Assembly: GCA_905250125.1 (NCBI GenBank)
Contig: CAJNOL010000272.1
Location: 62,001-126,000 of the forward strand
Reading direction: 5' to 3'
DNA length: 64,000 nucleotides
Source of the DNA: Rotaria sordida
Lineage: Eukaryota; Rotifera; Eurotatoria; Philodinida; Philodinidae
The stretch's first letter is position 1. Each line of letters opens with the position of its first letter. The notes beneath the pieces are model-generated. The model made no database searches, had not been told where the DNA came from, and saw only the letters and a program-made list of their open reading frames with translations. The position numbers and the translations under genes were made by a program. This document shows, one piece after another, positions 34,129 through 47,500 of the stretch.

Positions 34129-36015
34129 CGCTCGGGTGTGGGCGTAGATCTTATCTTCATCCACACCCTCAAAGTACCTTCCACTTCTAAAAAATATCGA
34201 CAAGTCTGAACTGATGGCGCAGATTAAACGGAATAATATCATTCTCTCTTTTTTTTCGGCGGCACTCAGATGCATTTTTAGAATATTATTCGATAAAGAA
34301 TTTTTTTCTACAATAAAACTGTTGCATTTGTTTTTAAAGTTAGGTTTTTTTTGGTTGTTGGAGTAATATTTAAGATATTAACACTTATTCAATCGACAGT
34401 CAAAAAAATGGAAAAATGATGCGAAGAATTTTTTTTAACAATAGTTTTCTGAAGTGACAAGTATGATACAAAATTCTGTATTTTTTTGTATATATTTCAG
34501 AATTTTTGAAGAAATATTTGCAAGAATAATCATAAAGTAAAAGCTGGAAAAAAAACGCTGTCTGACAGGATTATGTGATTGTTCTTTTTTTTTTATTTCG
34601 ATACAACCTAATTGTTTATATTCTTTAACTTAGCAGTCACAACATTCACTTTGTTCAGAATTAAATTCTACATCCGACAGCACGAGAATGACTATTTCAC
34701 ACACTAAGTCTCGCTCTGAAGAACATACTTTTCCAACACGCGTAAAAAAATATCAGTAGGCTTTAGTTTCAAGCTTTTTTCTCATGAATGATAGCACTAG
34801 GACTCTTGAAAAGGTCGTAGAAGCAGAGAACACAATATATGGAGAAAATTGCAGTTAGACAATTACGCAGACGTACATATTTTAAATTTTATTCCAACGA
34901 GAAAAATTTATACAGAACAGTTTTGGTGGAGCGAAAAAATTTTCTATCGAATAACTTCCTGAAAATATACCGAAATGACTCAGACCAGAAAATGACATTT
35001 TCGTATTTAACCTGCGTCACCCATTATACTTTATAGACTTTTATCCAAGAGCAAGGAAGTATTCTGTTTTGTCTCTCTGTCTATGAATAGAGCTTTTATA
35101 AAGTTATTTTCTGTAATGATTAGCGGACAAGTTTTTGTTCGATTTTTTTTTCTATTGATATAATATCAAGTATAAGAAGGCATACTTTATCCAATGACAA
35201 TCGTGTATGATAACATGAAATAGAGTTTTGTAAGTTAAAGAAATTTTCTTTTTACGTAAAGAAAAATTCACATTTATTATAAAGTTCCATTCAATTACGT
35301 TCGAAAATTTAGTTAGTAGACGAGCCATAAGTTTTGTCGTTTTCTTTCCTTTATTATTGGTTTTACAAAAATGTTGCATATAAATCTTGACGTACGAAAA
35401 TAAATTATGTACTCTGTTAACAAAAAAAGGACAAATAAAAGTCATGACAGTATTTTATGATTCATATTAAAAAAATATTTTGCCGAGCAGGTTTTTTTTT
35501 TTCTTGTTCTATGTGTAGAATGATTTTTGCACATAGTTAAATAGTTGCCATTGAATAAGAATTAATATAAAAAAACCTATTTGATGAAGGTCATTTAAAA
35601 ATTTTGCGAAAATAATTCTATTATATTGCATCGTATGATTAATAATGATAATCAATGAAATTTTACAATAATTTTTTGTTCTTTTATTTAGGCAAACGGC
35701 AAACTTATTTCTCACCATACCAATATAAATTAGGCGTGAATAATGTAGAAAAAAAACGTTTTTTTTTGTGATAACATCGTATTCGTTTCTTTCGTCTAGA
35801 CAATTGTCAAAGATCGTGAAAAAATTTGAAAATATAATAAGAGGTAAATAAACGGAACCGCATCTAACGTTAAAAAAATAAGTCGATTCTTTTGACAAAA
35901 ACAACGTTTTGGTGTTCTTTCAGTTTTGATAAAAGACATTTTTCTTTTGTCATCTGTTTTTTTTTCTCTTTTTTTTTTCTAGCTACTACATATCGACATC
36001 TTTTATTCTAATTCG
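34129..36015. other. intergenic, mostly featureless
   Basis: Right after the piggyBac remnant, 34131-34180 carries a cggaggtgtg-like motif pair (gctcgggtgtgggcgtagat ... catccacaccc) related to the small repeat at 59100-59165. The rest up to the first protease gene is AT-rich without supported exons. Confidence 0.45.
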
Positions 36016-37057
36016 ATGATACGTAAAATATTACACGTGATATTGATTTTTTTATTTGGAATTTTATTAAAATTTGTATCAAGTACAACATATACTTGTT
36101 CATCGAATGCTTCTTGTGGATGTTCAGTTAATTCAGCTATTTTAACAAAAATTATCGGTGGAGAAACTGCTGCAAGTCAAACATGGGGATGGGCTGCATC
36201 ACTTCGTTATACATCTAGTGATTCTCATTTTTGTGGAGGATCGATTATATCTGATTCACATATTCTTACTGCAGCACATTGTACTCAAAGATTAAATTTT
36301 CCTTCTTCAGTACGCGTTTATGTTGGATCAATAGATTTATTTTCAGGAGGTCAAGTAAGAGAAGTTTCAAAAATTTATAATCATCCAAATTATTCACCAT
36401 CAAATTATCGTAATGATATTGCTATACTTAAATTATCATCACCATTAAATCTTGATCAAGCTGGTATTGATCTTGTTTGTTTACCTAATGTATCAACAAG
36501 TGTACTTGCTAATGAAGAATATCCATCAGCCAATCTCAATGTAATATTAATATATTTATTTTTTAAATTTAATATATAATTTATAGCTTGTTGCTATTGG
36601 TTGGGGTGTTCAAAGTGAAGGTAGTCAAGTAGTATCTTCAATACTTCGACAAGTAACTGTTCAATCTATTGCTGACACTAGTAGTTATTGTCAAAATGTT
36701 AAGTTAATTGATTCATCGACACAATTTTGTGCTGGTGTAATGCCTAATGGTGGTAAAGGTGATTATATAAATCATATCTTTTTTTTGAATTCTTTTATGT
36801 AAAAGAAAAAATATTTTCATTTAGATACATGTCAAGGTGATAGTGGTGGTCCATTATTAATATTTACTTCTAATAATGTTTGGGAACAAGTAGGAATAAC
36901 TTCAGTCGGATATGGATGTGCAAAAGCTTATTATCCCGGTATTTATACACGTGTTGCAGCTTATCAGTCATGGATAGAGGCAATAGTGAATCGTGCAAAT
37001 CGAGTATTTATTATTTCATATGCAATATTCGTTCCATTTGTATTATTAATTCTATAA
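36016..37057 (+). CDS. trypsin-like serine protease 1, two introns, hydrophobic tail
   Basis: Exons 36016-36540, 36587-36758 and 36825-37057 (phases 0 and 1) give 309 residues. A signal peptide is followed by a short Cys-containing light chain ([11 protein letters not shown]) and the activation site K45|IIGGE. The S1 triad is complete: H88 in TAAHC, D134 in NDIAIL, S239 in GDSGGP. D233 at the base of the S1 pocket predicts cleavage after Lys or Arg. After the catalytic domain the chain ends in a strongly hydrophobic stretch ([17 protein letters not shown]), so the enzyme may be membrane- or GPI-anchored. It lies tail to tail with protease 2, with a gap of about 210 bp. Confidence 0.93.
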
Positions 37058-37267
37058 AAAAAAATATTTCTCCATATGTTTTTCCATCTTTTGGTAAATT
37101 ATTAATAAGAAGAAAAAGGAACAAAAAACAAAGTTCATCTATTTTTTTCTATCTGATATGTATTTTATTTTCTTATGTGATAGAAAATGATAACATCTTT
37201 TTTGATTTTAGATTCATTTTTTGATTTTTTTTTGTATTCTGTCATTGTTTAATAATGAATATAATTA

Positions 37268-38260
37268 TTAATTTCGATAAAATAATTTTCTATAAGAAAT
37301 AAATAAACAAATAAAACATAATGAAATCATTGATTTTCGATAAAGAATTTCAGTGTTTGAATATGATCTATCTTCTAATTCTAATTTTTTAATATTTGAT
37401 ATTAATGTATCATCAGATTTAATTATTTCTCGTATATATGAATCATAATAAGCTATTCTTGTATAAATACCAGCAAAACCTGGACTTGCACAAATTCCTC
37501 CATAACTTGTAATACCAATTAATTGCCAACGTCCATTTTTAAACAACATTAATGGACCACCACTATCACCCTGACATGTATCTTTTCCACCTAGAGGAAG
37601 ACCAGCACAAAATTGTACAACATCATCATTAATTGTATTTAAACAAGATGCATCTGTTCGTGCAATTGCTTGAACAGTAACTTGTTGAAGTATAGGTGAA
37701 TGTATACGTATAAAAGGTACTGTTGTACCCCAACCGATTGCAACAAGATTTTCACCTATAGGTGGATATTCAGCTTGTTCTAAATTAAAATCTTTTGTTG
37801 CTGGTAAACATATAATAGATATATTTGAATTAGTTAAATTAATTGGTTTATGAAGACGTAATATAGCTAAATCATTTATATATAATCGTTGATCATATAA
37901 TGGATGAATATAAATTTTTGTTACATTACGTAATTCACCAATATTTGATAAATTAGTTATATCAAAATTAAGTGATAAAAAAGATAATGATGTAATATCA
38001 TTAACACAATGTGCTGCTGTTATAACATATGATGGAGTTATAAGTGAAGCACCACAATGATGTATATCATTTCGTCTTAATGATGCCATCCATCCCCATG
38101 AATGAGAAATAATTACTGGTTCACCATCAATAATTTTTGATAAAATAATTGTTGATCGTTTTGAACAACCACATGTTGCATAACGATTACATGAATAAGT
38201 AATAGAAATTGTAATATCAAATATTGAGAATAAAAATAATAATACTACAAAGGTAATCAT
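37268..38260 (-). CDS. trypsin-like serine protease 2, intronless
   Basis: A single open exon of 330 residues. It has a signal peptide, a Cys-rich light chain (YSCNRYATCGCS), and an activation site K|IIDGE in which the usual second Gly is Asp. The triad is H84 (TAAHC), D130 (NDLAIL) and S233 (GDSGGP); D227 predicts trypsin specificity. It aligns along its whole length with protease 1, yet has neither of that gene's introns. The tail after the catalytic domain is longer (about 50 residues) and again contains a hydrophobic segment. It is in tandem with protease 3 on the same strand. Intact and likely functional. Confidence 0.93.
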   Translation of the reverse strand: MITFVVLLFLFSIFDITISITYSCNRYATCGCSKRSTIILSKIIDGEPVIISHSWGWMASLRRNDIHHCGASLITPSYVITAAHCVNDITSLSFLSLNFDITNLSNIGELRNVTKIYIHPLYDQRLYINDLAILRLHKPINLTNSNISIICLPATKDFNLEQAEYPPIGENLVAIGWGTTVPFIRIHSPILQQVTVQAIARTDASCLNTINDDVVQFCAGLPLGGKDTCQGDSGGPLMLFKNGRWQLIGITSYGGICASPGFAGIYTRIAYYDSYIREIIKSDDTLISNIKKLELEDRSYSNTEILYRKSMISLCFICLFISYRKLFYRN

Positions 38261-38558
38261 TATTAATAAAAACTATAATATACACAATCACCTATTTTAT
38301 ATTCTATACGCACTACCGACCTTTATAGTATGCGTTCAAGCCTTAAGAACCGAAGAAAGACATTTCTTTGGTTTCCTATTTTTTTTCGTCCTGCACGTAT
38401 GTTTTTGCGCTCAAGTGAAACGGTATAAGTCACATTCGTTTGACAATGGAGGCATATTCATCAAGGGCATATACATATATATACATATATATATACCTAT
38501 ATAATGAAAGAAATAGTAAATGAAATTTGCACAATGCAAAATTTTTTTTTTTTTTTAT

Positions 38559-39611
<1,053 letters not shown>

Positions 39612-40928
39612 GTCCTATTTCTCTATCGTTTTCGTTGATGATTTCTTATTGACACCAGTGCCATACGATATACGACGTATATATATATATTTATATATAA
39701 ATATTTAATGGCGTATTTTATTTTTGCACTATTCAAAGAAAAGGATATGAAACATTAGGGAATACGAAATGAAAAAGAAAATAACGCAAAAGGCTGTTAG
39801 TCATCAAATGGTACACATCATAAATTTTATATCATAACATAAAAAAAATTATTAAAAATGTTAACATCTATTTTATATAAAAACAACTTCATAAATAATG
39901 TTTTGTTTTGTTTTTTGTTTTGCATTCAAATGTAATTCACTCGAAAAAAAAAACAAAATCTATATTATACTATTAATATGGACTTTGTATTTTGACTCTC
40001 ATATAATTGTTTCATATTTTCCAATCAATTGATTGTTAAAAAGCATGTTACTAAAATATAATCAACTGATTATAAAAAAAAAACAAAAGAATATTTCACA
40101 ATATACAACATTTATAAAACTCATATGATTTTTTACGTTCTTTAAACGTTACACAGTTTTATGACCTATAAGGTGTAATTAAACGTTAATGAAAATTTGA
40201 ATCTACAAGATTTTTTCTTCAACATCTTACAGAATTTATATAATATTTGCTTCTAATATTTATTATTCATAACAAAGTACATTTCAAAAAACAAGAACAA
40301 AAAGAAATATAACCAGCGCAGTTGCTACTTGATAATTAATGTTTTTTTCTCCGTACATTATAACTTCCTATAACGATAAAAATTAGTTTATATTTTATTT
40401 TCTTTTTTGTAAAAGTTTTTGTTAATTATAAAGTTATGATAAATTTATGCCGATACAAAAAAAACAAATTTCCATCAAAAACATTTAATTTTGTTTTTCA
40501 ATGATATTTTTTATAAGTACACGCCACATTCTCTCAAAAAAAAATTGAGTTTTTCCTGGTTGAGAAGAAGCTATATTTACATACTTTACATTCTATTACA
40601 GATTGTGCTCGATTATATTAAATATGACTTATAGAAATATAATATGTAAACTATTGAGTTCAATACTATTTTGAATGTATTATTCTAATGATTGGATAAT
40701 GTTGAATTTCTTCATTAAGATATATTAATGAAAAGATTTTTTATTTTTAGTTTCTGATCATAGACAATTACGACATTATTCATATCTATATAATTAACTC
40801 ACCACGCTATTTTTAATAAGCACCAAGTAATAATAACTTAAAGAATCCGACAAATTCGATATAAAAATCTAGAGAAAAACTATTTTACTGAATATTTTGA
40901 AAGGAAAACTGAATCATTGATCATCAAT
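39612..40928. other. intergenic between divergent genes
   Basis: About 1.3 kb of very AT-rich DNA between protease 3 (-) and the opsin-like gene (+). It should contain both promoters, but no motif stands out. An atatat palindrome lies near 39680-39705. Confidence 0.45.
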
Positions 40929-41986
40929 ATGAATTTTACACAACAATCTAGTATGTATTTATAGTAGTTTAATATTGTATTGATTCAATATAAGTATGTT
41001 ATATATATATATTTGTTTATATAGATGAAAAGTCTTATTCATTTTATGTATCTGATTATGAATGTATTATATATCGATTTATGTCGGTTGTATTTAGTAG
41101 TATTTCAATTATATCATTTATTTTAAATATTCGTTTTTTATTTATTGATCATTATCGATTAAAACCGTTAGTATTAAATTTAATTATCAATTCATTTATA
41201 TTGATAACATTTAGTTTACCTTATATATTAATACAATCAATAAAATGTTATCCAATTCAATCATATATCCTTTGTTATTTTCAAAGTTTTCTTTGTTTTA
41301 CATGTGGTATTTGTGTTATGTATACAATATCATTATTAACATTAATTCAATATATAAAATTATTTTATAATTCAAGTATAATATATCGAATAATTGAAAA
41401 AAATAATCATTTTCTCTTTGTATTAATATGTTGGTTAATATCATTATTTTGGTCATTACCACCATTAATAAATATAAGACCAGGTTATATGCATGAAGGT
41501 AAAGGTTTTGATTGTAGTCTTAATTGGATAAAATCTGATATTTATAGTCGTCTATATTTATTTTTTGCATTTATATTTATTTATTTTTTACCATTATTTT
41601 GTTTATTATATACAAATATTCATATATTAATAACAATACGTCAACTTATCTATAAACGATATCCATTAATACCAAAATCAAAAGAAAAAATATCTATTGA
41701 TACGCGTCATCATTTGATTGATAAATTTACTGTTATTGAAAGTAATCGTCTTAAACGTCTTCGAATTGATCGACGATTTGCTCAAGCAACATTAGTTATT
41801 GTTTTACATTATTTATTAGCTTGGACACCATATACAATATGTGGAATATTACGAATGTTTATAGCTATGAAATATATTCATTATGAAATTCCATCAATGA
41901 TATTAACAATATCAACATTAACAGCAAAAATGGCTGTTACAGGACAATCTTGTATTTATTTTTATGCTATACGATTATTGAATTAA
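40929..41986 (+). CDS. divergent opsin-like class A GPCR
   Basis: A 22-nt first exon (40929-40950, MNFTQQS) and a long second exon (41025-41986), phase 1, give 327 residues with seven hydrophobic segments. Opsin signs: a Lys in TM7 (K309, TLTAKMAVTG) where opsins bind retinal; a second extracellular loop with HEGKGFDCSLNW, which fits the opsin loop carrying the Glu counterion (E165) and disulfide Cys (C171); its partner C91 at the start of TM3; and AWTPY in TM6. Odd points: the E/DRY motif after TM3 is replaced by IQY (about 115-117), NPxxY in TM7 reads GQSCIY, and the protein stops right after TM7 with no C-terminal tail. It may be a non-signalling or photoisomerase-like opsin (RGR or peropsin like), or a related receptor. 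G-protein coupling is doubtful. Confidence 0.78.
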
Positions 41987-44534
41987 TGATTCATGTTTAA
42001 TATGAGAAATTTTAAAATAAATAAAAAATATAACGAAAATTCCATTGTTTCTTTTTTTTTTTAATTCATAACATTCATTATTTTTTTAATCTGAAGTAAT
42101 TGTTACTAATACAACGAGAATTAAAATTAATCTCAAGTATTATCTTCTTTTTCTTCACATACAAGTTAATGAGAAATAACAGAAAAAAAACACCCACTTT
42201 CAAATAGATATATATATATGGTTAATTATATTAAAAACATTATAGGATTGATGAATATTTCTATCATAAACGAGATAATTATTCTATTGATCTTCATAGA
42301 TATTTTTGATAAAATCAATTAATTAACAACATTTCCTAATGTGATGGGAATATCTTTTCTGGATAATAAAGAAAATTTGGAAATTTTTATTCTCCAAGAC
42401 GAAATTCAAAAGTATTTTTTAAAGTCTATCAATATGTCACTGTCTTTTTTTTCTATATTTACTTCCATTTATCTCGTTAGTAGGTGCTTTCATGTTTGAC
42501 TACTGTTTTATTTGCACTCATATTGATAAAGTTCCTTTGAAAGGAATCAACACTGTCAAGTATAATAACAATTTCGATCAAGAAATGTTCGTTCGGTACT
42601 TTCATGACACTGATTATGAAAATTTTTGTTATAACAGAAAGAATCTGCTTTTGTCAACGAGTCAATCTTTTCAAAACATATTGAAAGATGATATATTTTT
42701 ATATTGCAGCTAAAAGTAAAAGTCTTTAAAGAGTATTTCTAAACTTTATCTTTAAGAATAAAAATTTACAAAATTTTAAGTTTGCTTAATGAATATCGAA
42801 ATGTTATATACGTTTAAAATATGATCAAAATTTTTGAAATACTTCGTAAATCTTAAACCGATGATAATTATGAAAAAAAAGAAAAATTCGATTAAGATTG
42901 ACTTGATTTCTTTTTTTTTGTCTTTGATTCGTCATGAACATTAAACATTGGGAACTATTGAAGCAGAACATTGTATTTGATCATTGTCAGTTTCTTTTCA
43001 TTTTGTCCTTCTCCTTTTTTTCTTTTTCTTTTCATAAAAAGAAGCAGAAGAACAAAAATTAGAATCAGCTATACTATTTCAATATGCAGGTGTTTATGTC
43101 ATAGCCGACATATTAAAGTTATAGAATCAATTAAATCTAGTAAAATTAGAAGTAACCATAGAACAAATTTTTTCTAGCATATATCTTGTCCTGTATTGCA
43201 GAATAGAGCAGAAATCACTCGTGTCCCTGACCTATGAGACAAGGCAGAATATCATACATGATAGAACAGCTTTTCATTTTTACTTTCACTCCGACAAAGT
43301 AGATATCGAATGTCAGTTATCCTTCAATTTACATGTTTTATTTTGATTTCAAATAAAAAAAATATCTTCTTCAATAATAACTTGCCAACAAAAACTAACA
43401 ATAATTTAAAGAAAAATCTTGTCTAAGTATTATGAATTCAGAAGAATTTGATTTCGTATTATTCAGTACATTTCAGAAGATTGTTTTTCATTACTTTTGA
43501 AAGTAGCTGATATCAAACCAATTGAATGTGCCATGTGAGGTGAGAAGAGAAAGTTTTCTTGTTGATTTTTTTTCAACAAAAAAGAAATTAATAGTTCACA
43601 TACGTTTACTTCTATACTCCAATATTAATAGATATCAATTATTTTTTTGTTCACATTAAACTTATAATCATTACTGTCATTCCACTACTCTAATTGCAAT
43701 ATCAAAGATATCTGATTCACAGAATCTTAAAAGTTAATGAAGATAAAAATATTGAAAATTTACGATCGATACTTATATTTGCTCTAGGTTCTAGCGGTTT
43801 GTCTCAATTTCATTTTTCTTTTACATACAGTTTCAATCATTATGTGAGAAAAATATAATTTTTTTTTAAAGATCAATTGTAGTACTCATAAAATATTGAT
43901 GATCTGCCACTTTCTGAATTGTATATGTTGTGAAAATCTAGAACTATCGAATATCTTCTCAAAAACTTTTGTATTAAGTGATAGATTATCAGTTTTCGTA
44001 CGAGTATCATCATTGACTAGATAAATCATATTCTTCTAATAAATGATTGAACTGAGAGATCGAGTCAGACTGACGATTCTCCCTGGTAGTTTTTAAATAG
44101 ATATATTAACGTTTCTTTTGATTAATCATGTTGATACACATATAGTTGCTAATAATGTTTTTTCATTATTACATACGGCATACGATATGTTCGATCTATC
44201 ACTTATGAAGTAACCTGGTGAACAATGATATTGATTTTAAAAAAGCTAAGCTAAATTTTAAATCTAACGCAATATCAAATAGAATATCAAAAAATATCAT
44301 AGATCTCAATGAGAATATTTGAACTATCTGATTATACAGAATATGTTATTAAATTCTAAAACAAATAAGCTTGTTTTTTGTTTCCATCTGTTTACATTTA
44401 CATAACCAAACTTCATATTTTTTTCCAGTGTCACCGTTATTGTAAAAACGAAAAAAACACTTTAGAATAACAATAAATAAAAATAATAATAATAATTTTT
44501 TTTTCTTTTTTTTTTTTTTTTTTGTCATGAAGGA
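41987..44534. other. intergenic, no gene supported
   Basis: Lies between the opsin-like gene (aataaa signals just after its stop) and the 3' end of SLC35C2. A short coding-like stretch at about 43042-43118 (KEAEEQKLESAILFQYAG) follows a possible acceptor but ends in a stop and has no partner exon, so I do not call it. The rest is AT-rich. Confidence 0.45.
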
Positions 44535-47500
44535 TCAATCATCAAGACTTGTACGTCGAGTATTTGAATCACCATCTACTGACCATTCATCAGCTGATTC
44601 CATTCTGCGTAGAAGTAATCGCTCAGTAACAACTAAATCAGTATTAACAGGTTTTTCTTCTATAAAAAGAAAAAAGAAATAAATCATGGTTTATATTTCA
44701 TATTTTGTAATTATACTTTGTAATGCATGGAATTTAAGAATACAATGAAATATTATGCCAGTAAGACATATAACAAGACCAACAATATTTAGTGTATTTA
44801 ATTGATTATTATTATATTCAACAGCCAAATAGAGCATAACAACTTCCTTTAAAAAAAAAAGGCAATTTCAGAGAATTTTTTGTATAGTATGAGACAATTT
44901 AGGCTCAAGGGGATATATCCACCTTTCATTTGACTTTAATTCTTTACAAGGATTATCTCATAACTCATCTGAACAAAGGTCTCCCCTGCTCATTTTTTCA
45001 GGATATCAAGAGGAACTTAACATATATGTAACATATAAAAATTAGCTCAAGACAAATTCATTAGTATATGAACAGACAACAATTCTATCTATTTGACATA
45101 GGAAAAAAAATCGCATGTAAATTAGAGAAAGTCGTTTCACTTCGTGCTTTGCTATCGACAGGAACAAATGTTGTATTTGATGACATGCTTTATAGTTTCG
45201 AAGTCAAGAAAAAAACTGATTAATAATATTGAGAATCATTATGCAAGAACATCTTCATTATAACTTCAATCTTTCTACATTAATATTAACGTTTCTTTTT
45301 TTCATTACAAAATTTCTCAGCAATTACAAAAATTGTCTCGTAGTAACGAACAAAGAGAGTCACATTTCTTTGTTTTTGATATTAATTATACACTACCATG
45401 ATCAAAAATCTTATAACTCAAAACAGCATCCCAATGCTTTTCTATTGAACGAAAAACAAAATTAATTCATTTCAATAAAAAAAAAACAGTTCTACATATT
45501 CATTTAAACTTTGAAACTCAATCAAATGAAAATAGCTGTTTACCTTAAAAATACCCGACACACTTAGTGTAAGTGAAGATGTACTTGAGACTAATAAAAA
45601 TTCACTAAATTCAAGAGCAAATGCTAATAAAGCACTAGATCCAAACATTCCTATATGATAATTAATATGAGCATATGATTTTTTTTTAAGTAGATATAAT
45701 TCATGTAATAATTGTTGACCTAAGACAAAGAAAAACCAAAGAAAAAAATAAGTAAAAAAGAACAAACAAATACGTACCTTCTCTGATGCCTGCAAGCGGA
45801 ATGATTACGGCAAGCATCCACGGTTGAACATAATACATAGCATCAACGGGATTGCTCAAACCTACAACGAAACATAAAAGAAAGTAGGGCTTAGTCGTCA
45901 TTAATTATTTGTTGACCAAACAAGCTCATCGTTCTTATTTTATCTTTCGCTTTCTTCTTTTTTTTTTGTTTGGTTTTTGCTTTTGTTATTACAAACGAAA
46001 GTTAAAGATATATTGTGACAGATATAAGAAACAAGACAGATGGCCGAATGAATGCACGGTTTGACAATCGTCAAGTCACTCCTTATACGAGTGTTTCTTA
46101 TAGCTCATGGTCTTATTTGTACCTGGCGTGTTATTGATACAATTGAAAATCCATATTGTTGGATTCTTCTTGTTGGTCTTGGTTTTTTACTTGTCGAAAC
46201 AGGCATTGTTATTTGGCTCCGAAATGGACGTGAATTTAAAACGTATGTTTGTATATATCAAAACAAACAAATAAACAAACGAATTTTCTTTTTGTATTTT
46301 TCTTTTTTGGTTAGAGTTGCTATTTGTATCATATTCTATCTGACATGTACAATACCATCATTATGGATAATTCATATTGATACAGCAAATAGAAAATTAT
46401 ATCATCTTGCTGAAAAGAAACTTAATGCTCGAGCAACTACTACATCATCAATTCAAGCACGACAACAAAATTTTATTTCTAATAGTACATCATCAGATAG
46501 TTCATTATTATCAACATCACGTTTATTATTAAATACTAATCCAGTTACACTTTCAATTGGACATATCGAATGTCATGATAAAGCATGGTACTATATGGAT
46601 GAACAACGTTGGCTTGATGCAATACAAGAAACAATGCTTATTGTTTTATCAATATGTCGTTTATTAATAACACGTGAACATATGACTGTAGCAAAAAGTG
46701 GTATTGTTTTAATAATAACTTTTATAAATGGTGCTGATTTATTAGCTATGTCACATTCAATACAATATCATGATGTTATCATTGAACATCTTTGGATGTA
46801 TATTGGTCTTGCTCTTCTATCAATTGGTTTATTTCAAATGTCATTTATTGATACAGATGGTTTAACATCATCATCAACAACAACACCAAATCAAATAACA
46901 TCATATGATAATCAGAAAAAAAAATTAAGAAAACGAATACATTTTCTTCGAGATCAAAATATATGTCCACTTTTTCGAGTAAATTTCGTATATATATATA
47001 GATAAATTTCATTCATACAATAATTAATTTTTCTTTAATAGGTTTTATTTATTAATGATGGTCTTTTTTTATTATATCGAACATTATTAGCTACAAAAGT
47101 TCGATGTAGTAAACCAACAATTATATTTTTTATGGCAAAAAATGTTTTAATGATTACATTACATTGTTATCGTGTTTATCATCGATCTAAAGAACATGCA
47201 AAAAAGAAAGCATTTGCTGCTTATGAACATTTAATAAATTCATCAACATTATCACGAAAACATCATCATCATCATCCATTTTATGATTTTGAACAAAAAC
47301 GTTTACGAAAACATCAACAACGATTATTACATCAAACTATACGTCGACCAATATCAATAAATCATCGACGAAGAATAAAAACTCCACGAACATTAGAAAC
47401 TTTTTCTAATAATTCTATATCATATCCATTTGCACGACGTCGAAATGATGGTGGTCGTGCACGTACAGCATTTGCTCTCTATGGTCTACCATTTCATACA

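Noticed and set aside
34839-35904. Several ORFs of 65-131 codons
   Set aside because: Low-complexity AT-rich frames, rich in Phe, Ile and Lys, with no conserved features or splicing logic.
42934-43120. Possible two-exon gene ending KEAEEQKLESAILFQYAG
   Set aside because: Joining the candidate exons gives a stop at the junction, and no upstream partner or family was found.
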